A stretch of 58,279 bases of DNA from Helicobacteraceae bacterium (GTDB lineage Bacteria; Campylobacterota; Campylobacteria; Campylobacterales; Sulfurimonadaceae), in NCBI GenBank assembly GCA_947498025.1, contig CANMJR010000015.1, positions 1 to 58,279 of the forward strand. Reading direction: 5' to 3'. This document shows, piece after piece, positions 34,451 to 43,472 of this stretch. Every line of letters begins with the position of its first letter. Positions within the stretch are counted from its first letter, which is position 1. Made by a program: the position numbers and the translations under genes. The notes below the pieces were generated by a model. That model had not been told where the DNA came from and did not search any database. It saw only the letters and a program-made list of their open reading frames with translations.

Positions 34451-35533
34451 TCAGAGATATACTCCACCCAAAACTGAATTTTCCCTAGCTCCTGTCACAG
34501 AACTTAGTTCCACTTTTTCATTATGCACTCTTTTATACGCCAACCATGCAAATGCCATGGCTTCTAGGAAGTCGCTGCTTACTCCGTAGTCATCACTTTT
34601 TGCCACTTCTATTTTGCAAAGTTCTTGTAATCTTTGCATTAAGAAGCTATTTTTTGCTCCGCCACCGCAGACTATGAGTAAATCTGTTGGAGTGTTTGTG
34701 AGCTCATTTGCGATACTTTTTGCGGTGAGTTCTAAGAGTGTTCTTTGAATATCTTCGTCATTTATAGTTTGAAAAATCTGCAGATGTGATGCGAGCCAAG
34801 TTGCGTTAAAATACTCTCTTCCTGTGCTTTTTGGAGGGAGTTTTTGGAAATATTCATCACTCAAAAAGCTATTCAAAAGTTCTTCGTTTACACTTCCACA
34901 TGCCGCAAACTCTCCGTTTTTATCAAAGGATAGATTTTTGCATTGTTGCATCCAATAATCCATCAAAATATTGCCGACCCCAGTGTCATACCCTCGAAGT
35001 TTGCCGTCTAAAAATGTGATATTTGCCATTCCGCCTATGTTTACGACTGCTGTTTTTCGCCCGAGTGAGCTAAAAATTTCTTTATGAAATGCAGGGGCAA
35101 ACGGTGCGCCTTGACCGCCGTTAGCGATGTCTTTGCGTCTAAAGTCACAGACAACACTTATTCCGGTTTTTGCAGTGAGAACATTCGGATTTCCAAGTTG
35201 CATGGAAAAGGGAAAATCGCCACCCGGTTGATGCCAGAGCGTTTGCCCATGTAAGCCGATAGCAGTTACTTCATCAGGAGAGAGATTTTTTTCTTCTATA
35301 AAAGAGTTGATTGCGTTGGCAAAAAGTTCGCCTAAACGGGTGTCGAGATGACCTATAAATTCAAGCGTAATCGGTGCATTGATTGCATGTAAAACATCCT
35401 CTTTGAGCTTTTTATCAAAAGGATATTCCGAGGAGAAAAGAAGTCTGCAACTTTTTGAATTAATTTCACAAAGTACAACATCAATGCCGTCAAGGCTTGT
35501 TCCGCTCATCACCCCAATATATTTTTCACTCAT
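34451..35533 (-). CDS. anmK: Anhydro-N-acetylmuramic acid kinase
   Basis: A 360-residue sugar kinase of the ASKHA fold. GVMSGTSLDGID at the N-terminus, GLHGQTLWHQP, VNIGGMANIT and DTGVGN are AnmK hallmarks. It opens and phosphorylates 1,6-anhydroMurNAc to MurNAc-6-phosphate. Two adjacent ATGs exist; the second (35533) is better placed relative to AGGAG. It overlaps the SSS transporter gene upstream by 8 bp. Confidence 0.92.
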   Translation of the reverse strand: MSEKYIGVMSGTSLDGIDVVLCEINSKSCRLLFSSEYPFDKKLKEDVLHAINAPITLEFIGHLDTRLGELFANAINSFIEEKNLSPDEVTAIGLHGQTLWHQPGGDFPFSMQLGNPNVLTAKTGISVVCDFRRKDIANGGQGAPFAPAFHKEIFSSLGRKTAVVNIGGMANITFLDGKLRGYDTGVGNILMDYWMQQCKNLSFDKNGEFAACGSVNEELLNSFLSDEYFQKLPPKSTGREYFNATWLASHLQIFQTINDEDIQRTLLELTAKSIANELTNTPTDLLIVCGGGAKNSFLMQRLQELCKIEVAKSDDYGVSSDFLEAMAFAWLAYKRVHNEKVELSSVTGARENSVLGGVYL

Positions 35534-36995
35534 CATTTGCTCCTAACTGCATTACGCTAAATGCGACAATTGTCCCTATAACTATCTGCCAAGAAAAATC
35601 CATTGTAATCCCAAAAGTGTAGGGTTGCAGAGCCAAAACACTCAAAAATCCTGCAGACAACGCCCATAGAACTGTTTTTGCATTTCCGCGGCTTGTAAAA
35701 ATCGCCGAAAAGTAAACCCCTAAAAGCCCTGTGTAGGCAAAAGCCATCACGCCCAGTGCAAAGCTGATGAGTGAAAGGTCGCTATATCTCTGCCAAAAGT
35801 AACTAGCCATAGCCATGAGCGAAAGAGCAAGAGCAAAGAAAAGCACTGCAACCCTTGAGGCTTTTACAAAGTGCATTTCCTCAACGAAACCTTTTTTTAG
35901 CTTCCACGGTTTATAAATATCCTCAACCGCAACGGATGCCATCGCACCCAAAACAGAGTTTGTGCTTGAGAGTGTTACGGCAATCGCCCCGATTGTGACA
36001 ACTGCACGCATGCCATCGGGCATTTCATTCAGAATGTAGTACATGAAGATAGTGATTTTTTCACCTTCAAAACTCTGTGCAACTGCGCCTTGCATGTAGA
36101 AAAGATAGAGCAAAACCCCGATGGTTAAAAAAACAAGAACAACAGGAATGGTGAGCAGAATGGAGAGAATAAGCGATTTTGCCGCCTCTTTTTTATTTTC
36201 ACAACAAAGTACCCTTTGCGTCATATCTTGATCAAGACCGAATGCAGCAATATTGAGAAGTAATACACCCGTAAAAAGACCAAAAATATTGAACTTTCCA
36301 TCGAAGGATGTGTCTATAAATTTGAGCTTATCATGCGCATTGAGTGTCTCCAATATGTTCACATGTTCGAGAGAATTGAAGAGAAAAATCATCACTGCAA
36401 TTGCCGCACCGATATAAACTATGCCCTGAATAACATCGCTGATAATTATAGACTTTATTCCGCCGAAGTAGGTGTAGCCCAAAGCTCCTAACATCAAAAG
36501 AGAGATGGAAAAAGCGACATGTAAAAAGAGAATATCTCCAAAAAGTATCATGCTGATTGCGATGGAACCTATATAGAGTCTCGCTCCGCTGGCAAAAATC
36601 CGCCCTATTAAAAACATAACTCCTGCCTGTTTCTTTGCACTCTCTCCGTAGCGTATCTGCAAAAGTTCATAGACCGTAACAGCCTTCATTGCATAAAATT
36701 TCGGAACAAGTACAAAGGCTACAAAAATGACAGCGAGCAGTGCTGAAAAGTAAAACCCTATAAAGGTGAAATTATTTGCATAGGAGTACTCCGGAACTCC
36801 CAAAAAGGTTGCGGCTGATTGAGATGTGGTCAGTACCGAGATGGCAACGGCGAGCATCGGCATCGAGTTTGAACCGATAAAATAGTCTCTTGAAGAGGTG
36901 ATTTTAACACGGCTTAAAATGATAGATGAGACGCCGAGAACTAAAAAGTAGGCTGCAAAAATTACCCAGTCAAGAGAAGAAAAAGCGCTGTTCAC
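35526..36995 (-). CDS. Sodium:solute symporter (SSS family)
   Basis: A 489-residue membrane protein with about 13 hydrophobic helices. Family features include YFIGSNSMPMLAVAISVLTTSQSAATFLG in outline (residues 38-66) and a sodium-site-like GAIAVTLSSTNSVLGA. It sits between nagZ and anmK with 4- and 8-bp overlaps, so its solute is probably a cell-wall sugar such as anhydroMurNAc or a product of NagZ. The substrate is inferred from context only. Confidence 0.83.
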   Translation of the reverse strand: MNSAFSSLDWVIFAAYFLVLGVSSIILSRVKITSSRDYFIGSNSMPMLAVAISVLTTSQSAATFLGVPEYSYANNFTFIGFYFSALLAVIFVAFVLVPKFYAMKAVTVYELLQIRYGESAKKQAGVMFLIGRIFASGARLYIGSIAISMILFGDILFLHVAFSISLLMLGALGYTYFGGIKSIIISDVIQGIVYIGAAIAVMIFLFNSLEHVNILETLNAHDKLKFIDTSFDGKFNIFGLFTGVLLLNIAAFGLDQDMTQRVLCCENKKEAAKSLILSILLTIPVVLVFLTIGVLLYLFYMQGAVAQSFEGEKITIFMYYILNEMPDGMRAVVTIGAIAVTLSSTNSVLGAMASVAVEDIYKPWKLKKGFVEEMHFVKASRVAVLFFALALSLMAMASYFWQRYSDLSLISFALGVMAFAYTGLLGVYFSAIFTSRGNAKTVLWALSAGFLSVLALQPYTFGITMDFSWQIVIGTIVAFSVMQLGANDE

Positions 36996-38092
36996 TCTTT
37001 TGTACTCTTCTTGAACATCTGCTCAATCCGTTTGTTTGACTCTTTTATTCTCGCCTCTGGAATCTCTCCGCTTTTGACCTGTGTCAGTATCACATCCACA
37101 AGTTCATCAATATCCTGGGTAGCTAACTGATTGCCAAAAAGAAGCATGTCAACGCCCGAATTAATCGCTAACGCAACACTCTCTTTTACGGAGTAGTTTT
37201 GAGAAATCGCCTTCATCTGCATGTCATCGCTCACTATGACACCCCTGTAGTTCATCTGCTCTCTTAGGAGTTTTGTATTGATTTTGTAGGAGAGTGTGGC
37301 AGGGTACTTTTTATCTAAATGAGAGTTGAAAACATGTGCCGTCATTATCATCTCAACATCTTTTGAATCTATAAGGGTTTGATAGGGTTCCAGCTCTTTT
37401 TTACTCCAGCTATCACTTATATCTACATATCCTTGATGCGAATCTCCGAGTGATGAGCCATGTCCTGGGAAGTGTTTGAGCACGCCTATGACACCTTCTC
37501 TTTTTTGTGCATCTAAGAGAATCTTTGCGTAACTGCTTACCTGCTCATGTGAGCTTCCGTAAGAGCGTTCAAGTCCTACAATAACGCTATTTTTTGGATT
37601 AAGCGCCAAGTCAACAATCGGGGCGAAGTTGCAGTTTATGCCGTTTGTTTTTAACATTTTTGCCATTTTTGCATATGTTTGTTTGGCATGTTGGGTGCCC
37701 TCTTTGGATACTTTGAGAGCGGATGGAATTTCATCAAATCCGTAGGCGGGTTTTAATCTTGCGACCCTCCCTCCCTCTTGATCCACCGAAATTAAAAGCG
37801 GTTTAGCAGAGAGTGATTTTAGTTTTTCTGTAAGCTCTTGAAGCTGTTTTGGCGAGCTAATGTTTTTAGTTTTTGTTTTGTCGCTGTAAAAACGGTCAAA
37901 AAGAATTACACCGCCCAACTCATACTCGTTTATCTGTTTTACTATTTTACTTTTTTTATCGATTTTTTCATCTTCAAACCCTACAATGAGCATTCTTCCT
38001 ATCATCTTTTTAAGTTTTATATCCTCTTTGTTTCCATCGTTTGCACTAAGAGAATGGGTAAGAAGCAGAAAAAGTAGAATAATAAATTTCAA
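36992..38092 (-). CDS. nagZ: Beta-N-acetylglucosaminidase NagZ (GH3)
   Basis: A 366-residue GH3 enzyme. The NagZ loop KHFPGHGSSLGDSH contains the general acid/base His; VSDDMQMKA holds the catalytic Asp. The N-terminus (MKFIILLFLLLTHSLSA) is a signal peptide, so this enzyme is exported, unlike cytoplasmic E. coli NagZ. With an adjacent importer and kinase, the route would be: trim GlcNAc in the periplasm, import the product, phosphorylate it. It overlaps the phosphorylase-like gene upstream by 4 bp. Confidence 0.88.
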   Translation of the reverse strand: MKFIILLFLLLTHSLSANDGNKEDIKLKKMIGRMLIVGFEDEKIDKKSKIVKQINEYELGGVILFDRFYSDKTKTKNISSPKQLQELTEKLKSLSAKPLLISVDQEGGRVARLKPAYGFDEIPSALKVSKEGTQHAKQTYAKMAKMLKTNGINCNFAPIVDLALNPKNSVIVGLERSYGSSHEQVSSYAKILLDAQKREGVIGVLKHFPGHGSSLGDSHQGYVDISDSWSKKELEPYQTLIDSKDVEMIMTAHVFNSHLDKKYPATLSYKINTKLLREQMNYRGVIVSDDMQMKAISQNYSVKESVALAINSGVDMLLFGNQLATQDIDELVDVILTQVKSGEIPEARIKESNKRIEQMFKKSTKE

Positions 38093-38643
38093 GATTTAGC
38101 CTTAGTAAAAATTATATTGTTGATAGCGTCTATCACATTGAAAATAAGTGATTTTGTGCCATCCTTTGTAACTTTATGAGGTTCAAAATGGTCGGATACA
38201 ACCTTGAAAATATAGCTACTCTTGATGGCAGGAGAGTGAATGACTGCGTCATAAAAACCAAAAGATTCCATGTCAACAATCTCATATTTCTCTTCACTTG
38301 ACTCTTCATCGAGGCACTCGATAGCTGTTGTACTATCTTTATGGAGTGTGTATGTTTTGTTTTTATAGTTTATTGCATCTATCTGCAAAAGCTCGCCTAT
38401 TTTATACTTTTGACTTGCCCCGCATATGCCGACATTAACATAGACATCATAGTCCGTAATATCAAAGTGATTGATGAGAGTTTGTGTTGCAAGTGCCGCA
38501 TTTTTAACGCCAAGACCACTCACAATCAGAGTTATATCTTTGTTTGTAAATATATTGAAATCACCCAATTTACTCTTTTGAAGTTTGGATCTGTCAATGA
38601 ATGCTTGAGCTTCAGGTTTGAGTGCGGTTATAATATATAGCAT
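38089..38643 (-). CDS. Small nucleoside-phosphorylase/MTAN-like protein
   Basis: About 184 residues with features of the nucleoside-phosphorylase fold: MLYIITALKPEAQAF, LIVSGLGVKNAALATQ, VNVGICGAS and EIVDMESFGFYDA. The Glu-Ser-x-Gly and final Asp (VVSDHFEP) resemble the MTA/SAH nucleosidase active site, but the protein is ~45 residues shorter than typical MTAN. I start at the ATG at 38643 rather than the TTG at 38658. The substrate is unknown. It is first in the nagZ-SSS-anmK operon. Confidence 0.75.
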   Translation of the reverse strand: MLYIITALKPEAQAFIDRSKLQKSKLGDFNIFTNKDITLIVSGLGVKNAALATQTLINHFDITDYDVYVNVGICGASQKYKIGELLQIDAINYKNKTYTLHKDSTTAIECLDEESSEEKYEIVDMESFGFYDAVIHSPAIKSSYIFKVVSDHFEPHKVTKDGTKSLIFNVIDAINNIIFTKAKS

Positions 38644-38687
38644 TTGTAATTGTATCAAAATAGTTTTGTAATTTTAGCTTTTTTGGC

Positions 38688-38693
38688 TATAAT
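38688..38693 (+). promoter_or_regulatory. -10 box of the SRP RNA promoter
   Basis: A perfect TATAAT, preceded by GGC, lies about 7 nt before the predicted 5' end of the SRP RNA. The -35 region is a T-rich stretch, as is common in Campylobacterota. Confidence 0.65.
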
Positions 38694-38700
38694 TCTATCG

Positions 38701-38803
38701 CTTCTCTTTAGACCTGTGCAATGGCAGTTTGAGATATTGTGTCAGGGTAGGAATACAGCAGCACACCTTTAACCGTTATGTGCCGCAGGTATCTGGAGAG
38801 AAG
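38701..38803 (+). ncRNA. ffs: Signal recognition particle RNA (small type)
   Basis: A ~103-nt RNA. The conserved domain IV apex reads GTCAGGGTAGGAATACAGCA, with the GGAA-type loop and the asymmetric A/C-rich bulge that bind Ffh. The ends pair (CTTCTC at 38701 with GAGAAG at 38803) and GACCTG pairs with the CAGGTA region further in. There is no Alu domain. It directs Ffh-mediated membrane targeting. It is divergent from the phosphorylase-like gene. Confidence 0.9.
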
Positions 38804-38826
38804 TACTCTTTCTTAAAATGTTTCTT

Positions 38827-39054
38827 TTAATCTTCCCTATATTTTGAAATTCCACATGGCTGATTTGGTTTTGGCGGATTATTCTTTAAATATGTTAAAT
38901 CTTCTAACGTTTGAGTCAGAACTCTTTTTTGCTGAAGAATCGGAAGCATTAAATTATCTTTTTCATTGAGCGGAATACTCCAATCAAGCAACATCTCTTG
39001 AACCTCTTTATCTAACTCTGCAAGTGCATTTTCTATGTGTTTTATTGAATTCAT
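38827..39054 (-). CDS. Conserved-looking small hypothetical protein
   Basis: A 75-residue protein, mostly helical (NSIKHIENALAELDKEVQEM), then a Pro-rich tail with one Cys (PPKPNQPCGISKY). No known domain and no membrane segment. It is bounded by the SRP RNA and the rpmI promoter, is divergent from rpmI and fills its gap neatly, which supports it being real. Function unknown. Confidence 0.6.
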   Translation of the reverse strand: MNSIKHIENALAELDKEVQEMLLDWSIPLNEKDNLMLPILQQKRVLTQTLEDLTYLKNNPPKPNQPCGISKYRED

Positions 39055-39089
39055 AAAGCTATTGTATCAAAATTTTATAATAATTCGGG

Positions 39090-39095
39090 TATAAT
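39090..39095 (+). promoter_or_regulatory. -10 box of the rpmI-rplT promoter
   Basis: TATAAT preceded by GGG lies 39 nt before the rpmI ATG. An AAAGGAG ribosome site follows further down. infC, usually first in this operon, is not next to it, so this promoter probably serves rpmI-rplT alone. Confidence 0.65.
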
Positions 39096-39134
39096 CCGCG
39101 CCTCTATAATGAGAATTTTACAAAGGAGTTATCG

Positions 39135-39326
39135 ATGCCAAAAATGAAATCTGTTAAAGGCGCTGTAAAGCGTTTTAAAGTTAAGAAAAATGGTACTGTT
39201 AAGCGCGGAACAGCGTTTAGAAGCCATATTCTAACTAAACAAGATGCAGGCACTCGTCGCAAGCAAAATGCACCTAAAGTGATTGCTAAAGTAGATGAGA
39301 AAAATGTAAAGGCTATGATTAACTAA
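39135..39326 (+). CDS. rpmI: Large-subunit ribosomal protein bL35
   Basis: A 63-residue basic protein beginning MPKMKSVKGAVKRFKVKKNG with RGTAFRSHILTKQ, typical of bL35. Preceded by AAAGGAG. It is followed by rplT after about 100 nt. Confidence 0.97.
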   Translation: MPKMKSVKGAVKRFKVKKNGTVKRGTAFRSHILTKQDAGTRRKQNAPKVIAKVDEKNVKAMIN

Positions 39327-39346
39327 TTTTAGTTGATTATAAATCT

Positions 39347-39383
39347 CCAATTATTTAATTGGGCAAGACCACAAAAGTTGTGG
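39347..39383 (+). promoter_or_regulatory. Hairpins between rpmI and rplT
   Basis: Two small stem-loops: CCAATT/AATTGG (39347-39352, 39357-39362) and CCACAA/TTGTGG (39369-39374, 39378-39383). In other bacteria L20 binds its own mRNA in this operon; whether these hairpins do so here is inference. Confidence 0.4.
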
Positions 39384-39428
39384 CACCTCTGAGACAAAAA
39401 GTATCACGGGTAAAGAAAAAGGAAAAAT

Positions 39429-39788
39429 ATGCCAAGAGTAAAAACAGGTGTTGTTCGTAGAAGAAGACACAAAAAGATATTAAAATTAGCGAAAGGTTTT
39501 TACAGCGGACGCCGTAAGCATTTCAGAAAAGCTAAAGAGCAAATTGAACGTTCATACTACTATGCGTTCCGTGACCGTAAGCAAAATAAACGCGAATTCC
39601 GTAAATTATGGATTGTTCGTATTAATGCTGCTTGTCGTTTAAATGGAATGAACTATTCAACTTTCATAAATGGACTTCATAAATCTGGTATCGAACTTGA
39701 CCGTAAAATTCTTGCTGATATGGCGATGAATGATGCAGCCGCATTTACTGCAGTTGCAGAAGCTTCAAAAGCAGCACTTAGCAAATAA
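39429..39788 (+). CDS. rplT: Large-subunit ribosomal protein bL20
   Basis: A 119-residue protein beginning [20 protein letters not shown], with [14 protein letters not shown] and [11 protein letters not shown], all diagnostic of bL20. It binds 23S rRNA early in assembly and often represses its own operon. GGA-type ribosome site upstream. Confidence 0.97.
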   Translation: MPRVKTGVVRRRRHKKILKLAKGFYSGRRKHFRKAKEQIERSYYYAFRDRKQNKREFRKLWIVRINAACRLNGMNYSTFINGLHKSGIELDRKILADMAMNDAAAFTAVAEASKAALSK

Positions 39789-39816
39789 AGCTAAAGACCT
39801 TTTGGTCTTTAGCTTT
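39787..39816 (+). terminator. Hairpin after rplT
   Basis: A 13-bp perfect stem (39787-39799 with 39804-39816, AAAGCTAAAGACC and complement) with a TTTT loop begins at the rplT stop. The T-run after it is short, so it may be a weaker terminator. Confidence 0.7.
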
Positions 39817-39931
39817 GCTAAATCTTTCTAATCTTCATTATATTAAATCCATTTAGAAATATATTTTTTAACTTAATAACCCTGTTTCCACATACCGTGA
39901 CATGCACGGAATGAAGAGGAGTTTTTGAATA

Positions 39932-41908
39932 TTAAACTTTAAATTTATGCAGGGTATTTTGAAGTTTTTGTGAATCTGAAGAGAGTGTTTTAGCAGTATC
40001 TTCTACCGTCACTCTTAGTTTTGTATTTTTAGAACTTATCTCTATGACTTCGTCCATATCAGCGATTAGCTCTTTAGTTTTTGTAGCTATGTATGTACTT
40101 TGGTGCATAACATCAGTTGATTTGTCTCGTGTAATAGATAAATTATTTTTTGTTTCTTGTGAGGAAGCGATTAGCTCCTGAGCTGAATCTGCAATGTTGT
40201 GCATATTTTGTGAAGTTTTATCGGTTTCGCCAGAAATCTCTATAACATTCTGCGTGATGAGGTTTACATTTGCGCTTATCTCACTTAAACTTTTTTGTGT
40301 TCTCTCTGCCAGTTTACGCACTTCATCTGCTACAACTGCAAATCCTCTTCCGTGTTCGCCGGCTCTAGCTGCTTCAATTGCGGCATTCAGTGCCAGAAGA
40401 TTTGTCTGCTCCGCAATATCGGAGATAATGCTTAAAACCTCTTTGATGTTTTTAGCCTGTTCGGTTAAGGATGAAACCTTATGTGCTAATTCCTCCTGAT
40501 GAATACTCCCTCTTTCTATAGAGCTTACTACCAAGTCTAGTTTACCTATAAATCCATCTAAGACATTATATGTTTTTTCTAAATCCTCAGTTACTGTTAT
40601 AGAAGATTCTTCAACATTATCCAATCTGCTTCCGACTTCAGATACTAAAATATTAATACTTGCTATTTTGCTTTCTGTAATTTTGCTATTGACAGTCAAC
40701 TCATTTACGACTTCATTTAACTTGCTACTTTCAGAAGAGGTTGAAGAGGCGACTTCTATAGAATCATTTACGCTCTGCTTAAATGCGATTATCATAACAT
40801 GTATGGCTTTTGAAATTTGTGATATTTCATCTTTACCGGGGACTATGATGTCACATGTTAAATCTAAATCACGGGAAACGCATTCAATTTTTTCTAAGCT
40901 AGATTGAACACTTTTGTTCACCCCTCTGCTTATAACTAAAATTATAATAAATATCAGAATAGTAAAAATAGTATAGCTTGTGAGTATTATAGTTGTTCTA
41001 ATTTGTGAAGCTGATTTTAATTGCCCAAGCAGGAGAGAATTCTGCTTAGAAATCTCATCATCAACTTCCTTTAATAAATTAATTTTTGTAGAGATTGTTT
41101 TAAACCAAGTAACACTATCCACTCCAAATTCACCTGTAAAGGCTTTGCTTTTTGCAATTTCTCTCATCTTATTAACTTCTTCTATCGAAGGATCGTTAAG
41201 TTTATTTTTGTAAAAAGCTTTTGTGCTATCATTTGCCATAACAAAAGCTGCGTCTAGATAGCTATCTTGTTCTGCAACAAGAGTTATCCATTTAGCAAAC
41301 ATTCCTTCTCCAAATTTATCTGCTGCAAAAGTTCCACTTAGCACAGCTCTTTCTATTCCTGCTCTCTCTTTAGATTTTAAAAAGTTAGTGTATGTGCCCA
41401 ATGCTTTTACAAGCTCTGGAGTATTTGCCAGTTTCGCTGTCAAAGAGACGATATTTAAAATTTTACTATTCATATTTGTGTAATAAGCCACCGCATCTTT
41501 AGCGCTTATACTAAGTGCATCCACTTGTGTACGAATGGTGTCAATTTTGCCCATTTCTGTTCCAAGGGCTGAAACTTCTGATTTTAGCTCATCAGGAAAA
41601 GAGTTTAAATTAAGAGTTGCAATATAGGCGTTTAGCTCTCTGCTCATTTGCGTCGTTAAAGGTCTCTGCTTCGGTAAAATCTCAGTAAACTCTTTGCCTT
41701 TAGAACTAATAAAACCGGCACTCGCCCCTCTCTCTTTTTGAGTTTCATGTATAAGAAGACTTAGTTTTTGAGAAAGAACATTCAGCTCTTCAGCTTGAGC
41801 TATAAAAGTTCTATCAGATACTGCATTTTTTATGCTCAATCCTATAATAACTAAAGAAAAAGCTAAAACCATTGTCAAGATGATATTTAATTTATATTTT
41901 ATAGTCAT
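39932..41908 (-). CDS. Methyl-accepting chemotaxis protein with NIT sensor domain
   Basis: A 658-residue chemoreceptor. TM1 is residues ~7-27. The periplasmic part holds a nitrate/nitrite-sensing (NIT) domain: [15 protein letters not shown] early and a matching [16 protein letters not shown] later. TM2 is ~305-325, then a HAMP-like linker. The signalling tip is [20 protein letters not shown] with [12 protein letters not shown]. It probably biases swimming to a nitrogen oxyanion or related ligand. It is 3 bp after a STAS gene, so the two are coupled. Confidence 0.88.
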   Translation of the reverse strand: MTIKYKLNIILTMVLAFSLVIIGLSIKNAVSDRTFIAQAEELNVLSQKLSLLIHETQKERGASAGFISSKGKEFTEILPKQRPLTTQMSRELNAYIATLNLNSFPDELKSEVSALGTEMGKIDTIRTQVDALSISAKDAVAYYTNMNSKILNIVSLTAKLANTPELVKALGTYTNFLKSKERAGIERAVLSGTFAADKFGEGMFAKWITLVAEQDSYLDAAFVMANDSTKAFYKNKLNDPSIEEVNKMREIAKSKAFTGEFGVDSVTWFKTISTKINLLKEVDDEISKQNSLLLGQLKSASQIRTTIILTSYTIFTILIFIIILVISRGVNKSVQSSLEKIECVSRDLDLTCDIIVPGKDEISQISKAIHVMIIAFKQSVNDSIEVASSTSSESSKLNEVVNELTVNSKITESKIASINILVSEVGSRLDNVEESSITVTEDLEKTYNVLDGFIGKLDLVVSSIERGSIHQEELAHKVSSLTEQAKNIKEVLSIISDIAEQTNLLALNAAIEAARAGEHGRGFAVVADEVRKLAERTQKSLSEISANVNLITQNVIEISGETDKTSQNMHNIADSAQELIASSQETKNNLSITRDKSTDVMHQSTYIATKTKELIADMDEVIEISSKNTKLRVTVEDTAKTLSSDSQKLQNTLHKFKV

Positions 41909-41910
41909 AA

Positions 41911-42198
41911 TTAAACCTTCTTGAGGTTAAAAACAGAGGTGAGATTTAAATCATCTAAAAGCTCATAAAGTTGTTTGTCTCCAACATTTACCTGCATGCT
42001 TATTCTGTCTTTTAAGATAAGTTTATTAAAGTAACCTATCACGGCAGAAGTAAGCGATAAAGAATTTTTAATATCTATAACTATGCTCGTGTTGCTAGCA
42101 ATTACAGAGTCAATACTGCTTTTTATACTCTGGAAATCACCGATTGTTTTGATATTCCCCTCTATCGTGATTCTATTCGAGCTTGTAGATATATTCAT
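41911..42198 (-). CDS. STAS-domain protein
   Basis: A 95-residue single-domain protein with the beta-alpha alternation of STAS/anti-anti-sigma proteins: [38 protein letters not shown], then a last helix [14 protein letters not shown]. The usual phospho-acceptor Ser lies in the SLSLTS stretch. STAS proteins form switches with serine kinases; none is beside it. Its coupling to the NIT-type chemoreceptor is unusual. Confidence 0.75.
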   Translation of the reverse strand: MNISTSSNRITIEGNIKTIGDFQSIKSSIDSVIASNTSIVIDIKNSLSLTSAVIGYFNKLILKDRISMQVNVGDKQLYELLDDLNLTSVFNLKKV

Positions 42199-42270
42199 AA
42201 TATAAATCCTACTGTTAATTTAAAATGCGCCTATATTATCTAAACTTCACTCTTTTTTTCTTGACTAATG

Positions 42271-43470
42271 TCAAGATTTATCAAATACTATATCCATCCA
42301 CTCTTTCATTTTTTTTTCATAACCGATACTTTTTAGTGCAACAAACTTGAGCGGTTTTGAGAGATACTGCTGCTCTACATAACCACCAAAGTCATGCGGA
42401 TAGAGATAATTTTGATGGTTGTTTGTAATATTTTTTGGAATTTCTAACATAATTCCATCATTAACTGCTTGAAGTGCTGTATTTATTGCCAGATATGCAG
42501 AGTTAGATTTCGGAGAAGCGCACAGATAAATAACTGCTTGAGCCAAAATAATTCTGGCTTCTGGGTAACCAATTTTTGAGACGCTTGTCATGGCAGAAGT
42601 GCAGAGAGTGAGAGCCTGCGGGTTTGCGTTCCCGATATCTTCGCTGGCTAAAATCACTAGCCTTCTTGCGATAAATTCTGCACTCTCTCCGCCGTCAATC
42701 AATCTTGCCAAATAGTAGATACCGGCGTCCATGTCAGAGCCTCTTATGGACTTAATCATGGCACTTGCTAAATCATAATGGACACCCGCTTCGCTGCTTC
42801 CTGCACTGAGTGCATTTGGTCGGAGTGATTTTAATAATTCAATTGTTAGGTGAGTATCTATATTTGAAGCAAATTCCAAAAGTTTCAGCATCGCCCTTGC
42901 ATCACCGCCACTGCTCGCTACAAGATATTCTTTTGCTTCCTCATCTAAAGTTATTGCACTCTTCCCAGCCGAGGCACTTTCGCATGCTAAGAAGAGAAGA
43001 TTTTTAAGTGCATCATTTGTTATATGCTTTATTTCAAAAAGCATGGAGCGGGAGCGAATAGCAGAGGTAAGCGAAAAGAAAGGGTTTTCTGTGGATGCAC
43101 CAATAACCAAAACTGAGTTGTTTTCCATCACAGGAAGAAGAACCTCTTGCTGGTTTTTAGCAAGTCTGTGGACTTCATCTATGAAAATAAGAGGTTTTTC
43201 CAGAGTGTTTTTGTACTGGTCAAAGATTTTTCGCAGTTGTTCAATTTTGATGGAGGTGGCGTTGAACTCGTAAAACGGGAGTTGCATGCTTTTTGCAATG
43301 ACTCTGGCAATTGTTGTTTTTCCGCATCCGGCAGGTCCATAAAAAAAGCTGTGTCCTAAAACACCCTTCTCGCAAAGGAGACGAAGAGGAGCATTTTCTG
43401 AGCACAAATGCTCTTGCCCGACTATCTCATCAAAATTTTTTGGTCGCAGCAGTAAAGTAAAATCTCGCAA
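42271..43470 (-). CDS. rarA: Replication-associated recombination ATPase RarA (MgsA)
   Basis: A 399-residue AAA+ ATPase related to clamp loaders. Walker A GPAGCGKTT (45-53), Walker B PLIFIDEVHR (~93-102), sensor GASTENPFFSLTSAIRSR. It acts at stalled forks. It starts with TTG two bases after the stop of the pseudouridine synthase gene. Confidence 0.92.
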   Translation of the reverse strand: MRDFTLLLRPKNFDEIVGQEHLCSENAPLRLLCEKGVLGHSFFYGPAGCGKTTIARVIAKSMQLPFYEFNATSIKIEQLRKIFDQYKNTLEKPLIFIDEVHRLAKNQQEVLLPVMENNSVLVIGASTENPFFSLTSAIRSRSMLFEIKHITNDALKNLLFLACESASAGKSAITLDEEAKEYLVASSGGDARAMLKLLEFASNIDTHLTIELLKSLRPNALSAGSSEAGVHYDLASAMIKSIRGSDMDAGIYYLARLIDGGESAEFIARRLVILASEDIGNANPQALTLCTSAMTSVSKIGYPEARIILAQAVIYLCASPKSNSAYLAINTALQAVNDGIMLEIPKNITNNHQNYLYPHDFGGYVEQQYLSKPLKFVALKSIGYEKKMKEWMDIVFDKS

Positions 43471-43472
43471 AT

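Noticed and set aside
39787-39816. Riboswitch or sRNA after rplT
   Set aside because: A simple single hairpin next to a stop codon is best read as a terminator.
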